Part shown: positions 60,652 to 64,000 of the stretch, piece after piece | How the letters are laid out: each line of letters opens with the position of its first letter | Numbering within the stretch: the stretch's first letter is position 1 | Source of the DNA: DATARN01 sp963851105 | Lineage (GTDB): Bacteria > Actinomycetota > Acidimicrobiia > Acidimicrobiales > Palsa-688 | NCBI GenBank assembly: GCA_963851105.1 | Contig: CAWKNP010000005.1 | Location: forward strand, 62,001 to 126,000 | Direction: 5' to 3' | DNA: 64,000 nt | The notes under the pieces: model-generated | The model's input: only the letters and a program-made list of their open reading frames with translations | The model's database searches: none | Told to the model about the DNA's origin: nothing | Translations under genes and position numbers: made by a program

Positions 60652-61551
60652 ATGCCGCGCCGCATCGTCGCCCTTATGTCCGCTACCACCATGACGTTCG
60701 CCTTGGCGGCCTTGGGCACCTCGGCCGCATCGGCCAGTACCCGGTCATTGCAATCGTCCGGCTCCGCCAACCCGGCCGTCGTAGTGAAAGCCAGCCCCGT
60801 TCTGGCGGCGATGCCGGACGACGGGGAACCCAGTATTGCCGCGGTGCAGACGGCGTTCTTGGACAATATGGGCGACAACTTGATTTCCTGGGACACGTTC
60901 GCTCGCGGTGACCAGAGCCTCTCAGGCAGCGTCGCACCATCGGGCGAGACGTACGCGACGATCAGCACCCCGCGTTGCAGCCCTACCTCCAGTCCGGCGC
61001 CTATGTCCGGTCGCCATCGGCGACGTTTGGCTCGAACGGATCGTCCTTTCTCTACTCGCCTCAAAGCGTGCTGCCGACCTCGATCGCAGGGTTGTTCCAG
61101 TTCACGCCCTACGACATCCATACGCCAAACACACCCGCCACGACGCGTACCGAGGCCGCGGTGATCGGTGCGACCGCTTCGGTCTTTTCTCGGTCATCGG
61201 TACAGTTCCTCGTATGACCGACGGGCTGGACCCTCTTCTACAGTCGCCCGCACGACCCTGCCGGGCACAGCGGTCGTTACCCTGGCGAGAGGCTTGTGGT
61301 CGGCGCCCCTGGCAGTCGACGCCGACACCATCTACACCTCGGCGATGAAGTTGGACACGACCACAAGTCCGGACTGGACGGTTCGTGCCGAACTCAATGA
61401 CGCCTTCGTGACCTCGTATTCCGGCCCCGAGGTCAAGGCATACTGGGGGAGTCGTGAGGGGGTCCAGATCATGCACCCACGGGTAACCGACGGAGACGTC
61501 CAGTTCCTTGGTCGGGCCGCCTCCATCGGCCAGGGCTTCGGCGGCGGCTGA
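60652..61551 (+). pseudogene. Secreted protein gene with several frameshifts
   Basis: A signal peptide (RRIVALMSATTMTFALAALG ... ASAS) opens the frame. It continues to GETYAT, then moves to another frame (HPALQPYLQSGAYVRSP, GSSFLYSPQSVLPTS), and near 61215 to a third piece (TLPGTAVVTLARGLWSAPLA ... DGDVQFLGRAASIGQGFGGG). Adding a G near 60957 joins pieces one and two. No family recognised. Real decay or sequence errors. Confidence 0.6.
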
Positions 61552-61767
61552 AAGGGCGGTAGTGTGCGCGATCAGGTCCCCACCCTGAGCACGTTTGGTC
61601 GATGGGGCAGAAGCCGACTCCGCCGGCGCCGTCCGCGGCTGGTGCTGAACAGCTGTGGGAGTCGAGTGCCTGCTTCGGGCCTTGGACACGTGGCCCCGAC
61701 GCCAATCCGGCGACCCCGAAGGGCCGCCGGAATCGTCGGAAATGGAATGCTGCCGAGGCAGCGGCCG

Positions 61768-62406
61768 CTAGCGGTGGAAGATGCCCGAGAGGAAGCAGGG
61801 CACCCGGATCGTGATGATGATCGGCGGGATCACGATGGTGATGATTCCGGGGATCACGAGGGTGAGGCCACCGAAGGCGGTGAAGGTCACGTTGCAGAAT
61901 GCGATGGCGCCAATGGCCGGCCGAGCGGCGAGGGCCGCAGCACTGGCCCTGGTGGCGGACAACGATGACTTGAGCGCCGTCGCAGCTGCGGTCGCCGCCG
62001 AGACGGCGGCGGGACTGGCCTTGGCGGTCTGGGCGATGGCGGCCAGGTTGCGGCTGGCGGTGGCGGCCTGGCGTGCCGAGGAGGCGACTGCTGCCGCGCT
62101 GACTGCGGAGTGGGCATCGAACGACGCCTTGTTCGACGTCAGCATCTCCGAGATCGTCTGGAGCTTGCCGGCACCCGAGGTGAGGGCGGCGACCTGCGAA
62201 CTGATGGCGTCGGGAGCAGCGGCAGCGTGGGTGGCCTGCACCACATGGGCAGCTGGGGAGGCGGAGGCCGAGGCCCGCTCGAGGACCAGCATCCCGGCGG
62301 GGATGAGGGCGAGCGACGTCGCCAGCGCAAGCGGGCGGACGAACCGCCTGGCCTTCGGCCGATCCGTCCCTGCCGATTCTGAATCAGTACCACGGCGTGA
62401 AAACAT
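61768..62406 (-). CDS. Secreted Ala/Ser-rich protein with hydrophobic C-terminus
   Basis: A 212-aa protein with signal sequence (RPLALATSLALIPAGMLVLE ... SASA), a long Ala/Ser/Thr helical region, then a very hydrophobic end (GGLTLVIPGIITIVIPPIII) with Cys on both sides. GAGAGG precedes the Met chosen. Unknown family. Confidence 0.65.
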   Translation of the reverse strand: MFSRRGTDSESAGTDRPKARRFVRPLALATSLALIPAGMLVLERASASASPAAHVVQATHAAAAPDAISSQVAALTSGAGKLQTISEMLTSNKASFDAHSAVSAAAVASSARQAATASRNLAAIAQTAKASPAAVSAATAAATALKSSLSATRASAAALAARPAIGAIAFCNVTFTAFGGLTLVIPGIITIVIPPIIITIRVPCFLSGIFHR

Positions 62407-63038
62407 GATCGCACCTCTCATAAGAGTTCCCTCGCAGCCTCTCATTGTGAGGTCATGATTGCAAGCTTGAACGGCAAAGAAGGGCCAAAAAGCCAGCGTG
62501 GTCGAGAATGCGCGTTAGGCCGGGGCAAGAAACGCATCACTCTCTTGTCCCACGCAAGTTTTCCACCTCGTTGTCCACAGTTTGGAAAAAGGGGTCCGGT
62601 CCCCAAGAGTTCGGTGCTGGCGCCCATGGAGGTCTACCGGAGCGTGCGTCGCGAGCCTCGACGTCGCCTCCGCCGTCCAGTTTGGCCGTATCGTCGGCTA
62701 CGCCGAGAGAGACAACAAGGCAAGGGGCGGTAGGAGAATCACCTCCGTTGGGGGCTGGACCCAAGGCCTGAAACGTATTGACTGTCAAGTCGGCCCACGT
62801 ACCGTCGACAATTTGCAGCCGGCTGGTTGTCGCTGTGTTTCAATCTGACACCGGATGGCCAAGTTCGGCTCCAGGACTGTGTCGAATTGGCTCGCGTGTT
62901 TGTTGTACTCACAAGCTGATGAGCCGACCGAGCCCTTCGGTCATACCGAAGTGGATCGCTCCCTGTCATTTCGACCTGATGGCCAAGGGCCATTGCGGTC
63001 GCATCCGGTGTCGGCGGTAGGACCCTGGGAACGAAAAA
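62407..63038. other. Intergenic region, no gene supported
   Basis: About 630 bp with lower GC near 62460-62600. It contains TTGTCCACA at 62571-62579, the actinobacterial DnaA-box consensus, once. The short open frames have poor codon use. Confidence 0.4.
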
Positions 63039-63064
63039 GGCCCCGCCGGATAACCGGCGGGGCC
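63039..63064 (-). terminator. Intrinsic terminator
   Basis: Perfect 11-bp stem GGCCCCGCCGG/CCGGCGGGGCC with an ATAA (TTAT) loop, followed on the minus strand by TTTTT. It ends the surface protein gene 25 bp upstream. Confidence 0.92.
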
Positions 63065-63088
63065 CATCGATGAGGTTGGTCGCAGGCG

Positions 63089-63655
63089 CTAGAAGGTCTG
63101 GCGGCGGCGGCGCTGGAGGACTACCAGCAGGGCGCCGATGACGATGAGGGCGAACGCTACGAGGAGGAACCGGAAGACGTTGGTACCGGTGAAGGCCAAG
63201 CCGCCCTTCGTGGTGGTCGTAGAGGTGCAGAGGAGGTTGAAGGTGCCGGTCGATTGCCCGGTACCACCAGTCGCCGCGGCGCCGGTGGCGGTAGCGGTGT
63301 TGACGCCGCACACGGCAGCCACGTTGACCGGGTCGTCAACGGCCAGGACAGTCTGCGAGACAACAGTGATGACGACCACGACGGCGCCATTCGTAGGTGT
63401 CTTGGTCAGGGTCACAGCGCCGTTGACCGTCACGGTGACCGTGGCGCCGGGAGCGAAGTTGCCGCAGAGGGTGAAGGTGACCGTCTGGCCGACGGAAACG
63501 TTGCCCGCGTTGACGTTGCCGACCGTGCAGGCCGGTACCGATGTCCCCGGGGGGTAGCCGGTCTGGGCTCCAGCCACGCTTCCTGCGAGGAAGACCGAAC
63601 TGAACACCACCAATGCCCCAACGAGGGCCGCCAACCTGTGCCGAAGAGTAGGCAC
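63089..63655 (-). CDS. Surface protein with C-terminal LAFTG sorting-like signal
   Basis: A 188-aa protein: signal peptide (LAALVGALVVFSSVFLAGSVA), Thr/Val-rich beta domain with Cys pairs (VPACTVGNVN; FTLCGNFAPG), and an end LAFTGT-hydrophobic helix-RRRR. That end matches a sortase signal of the LAxTG type or a plain membrane anchor. GGAGGA 6 nt before the GTG decides the start. Confidence 0.78.
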   Translation of the reverse strand: MPTLRHRLAALVGALVVFSSVFLAGSVAGAQTGYPPGTSVPACTVGNVNAGNVSVGQTVTFTLCGNFAPGATVTVTVNGAVTLTKTPTNGAVVVVITVVSQTVLAVDDPVNVAAVCGVNTATATGAAATGGTGQSTGTFNLLCTSTTTTKGGLAFTGTNVFRFLLVAFALIVIGALLVVLQRRRRQTF

Positions 63656-63802
63656 TCCGAGTCCTCCGTCCAACTAGTCGTCTGGCAGACGATACCTTAG
63701 ATCACCAAGGCCTCGGGGGAAAGACTCAGCGGCAACCGTCACACCGTTCACGACGGTTCCGATGAGCGGGGCGTGGGCATGTGCGAGCATCTCGATGGTG
63801 GG

Positions 63803-64000
63803 TCAGCGGTGCATCGCCGATTCGGACAACTCAGCCAGCGAAATGATGAGTTCACGTGGCGGGCAGGCGGGGTCAAGATTGGTCACGAGCCCGGGGTCAA
63901 GGGGGGGCACCCTCACCTGGGAGATCAGCGGATGGAGGGGCCGCTGGTCGACCTCCGCCTCACCGAGCAGGACCTCGTCGAGCTTCTCGCCCGGCCGGAG
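63803..64000 (-). CDS. C-terminal end of a CapD/FlaA1-like nucleotide-sugar dehydratase (cut by window edge)
   Basis: The last 65 residues of a minus-strand gene that begins beyond the window: LRPGEKLDEVLLGEAEVDQR is the typical C-terminal motif of UDP-GlcNAc 4,6-dehydratases (PglF/WbpM/CapD), followed by a variable tail ending SLAELSESAMHR. Makes sugar precursors for surface polysaccharides. Only this end is visible. Confidence 0.72.
   Translation of the reverse strand, partial: LRPGEKLDEVLLGEAEVDQRPLHPLISQVRVPPLDPGLVTNLDPACPPRELIISLAELSESAMHR

Noticed and set aside
41769..62579. Two DnaA-box-like 9-mers as a replication origin
   Set aside because: Single boxes 20 kb apart, one inside a hairpin, and no dnaA, dnaN or AT-rich cluster.
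62739..62900. Possible remnant of an insertion sequence end
   Set aside because: The text resembles transposase-flanking sequence by eye only; no inverted repeats, target duplication or transposase frame could be seen.

Overview
The window is about 64 kb of very GC-rich DNA with densely packed genes. Stop and start codons often overlap (GTGA, ATGA), GTG starts are common, and many genes have no Shine-Dalgarno sequence but carry a TANNNT hexamer 6 to 9 nt before the start codon, as in leaderless actinobacterial transcripts. An Lsr2-type DNA-binding protein, an acyl-CoA carboxylase epsilon-like subunit, a 13E12/DUF222-HNH gene with an actinobacterial LexA box, and the gene content overall point to Actinobacteria, most likely Acidimicrobiia or a relative. 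The lineage is an inference from gene content.

Layout. 1-8 kb: a proline-rich membrane protein cut by the window edge, tRNA-Ser(UGA), pheA, larB-larC, an ABC-F ATPase and a four-helix membrane protein. 7.4-12.7 kb: DinB-like, MBL-fold, HAD and cupredoxin genes, an ABC exporter and a ClpN/zinc-ribbon protein. 12.8-20 kb: an MFS exporter with a MerR regulator, an ECF sigma factor with a membrane ectodomain partner, azlCD, tRNA-Ser(CGA), tadA, a DUF1003 protein and an esterase. 20-28 kb: an Lsr2-like protein, the SRP RNA gene, tRNA-Ser(GGA), a large LuxR-type ATPase regulator, a double SnoaL protein and the dnaX-ybaB-recR operon. 28-38 kb: FKBP, a CAP-domain protein, thiolase, ccr-mce, an HTH protein with map, an NlpC/P60 hydrolase and a 5'-3' exonuclease. 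38-45 kb: aat, pccB with an epsilon-like subunit, a metallophosphoesterase, a MauE-like protein and ethylmalonyl-CoA mutase. 44.9-50.3 kb: a signalling block of two small LuxR-type HTH proteins, a Ser/Thr kinase, an FHA protein and a sigma factor with a membrane ectodomain. 50.4-64 kb: 3-hydroxyacyl-CoA dehydrogenase, a methyltransferase, an S51 peptidase, a lipid kinase, two cyclophilins, lysC-asd, a DUF222-HNH protein and several secreted proteins, ending inside a nucleotide-sugar dehydratase gene.

Working together. Thiolase, 3-hydroxybutyryl-CoA dehydrogenase, crotonyl-CoA carboxylase/reductase, methylmalonyl-CoA epimerase, ethylmalonyl-CoA mutase and propionyl-CoA carboxylase beta are scattered over 20 kb and supply much of an ethylmalonyl-CoA pathway. 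Three of these genes (ccr, the dehydrogenase and the mutase) share an operator-like motif GGTTACC-N4-GGTA upstream of their starts. In two of them it overlaps the predicted -10 box, which suggests a TetR-type regulon whose regulator lies outside the window.

Quality note. At least six genes are broken by one- or two-base indels although the protein continues in another frame (ABC-F, MerR, a zinc-ribbon protein, a sigma factor, lysC and a secreted protein). Several of these are housekeeping genes, so uncorrected assembly errors are more likely than real decay.
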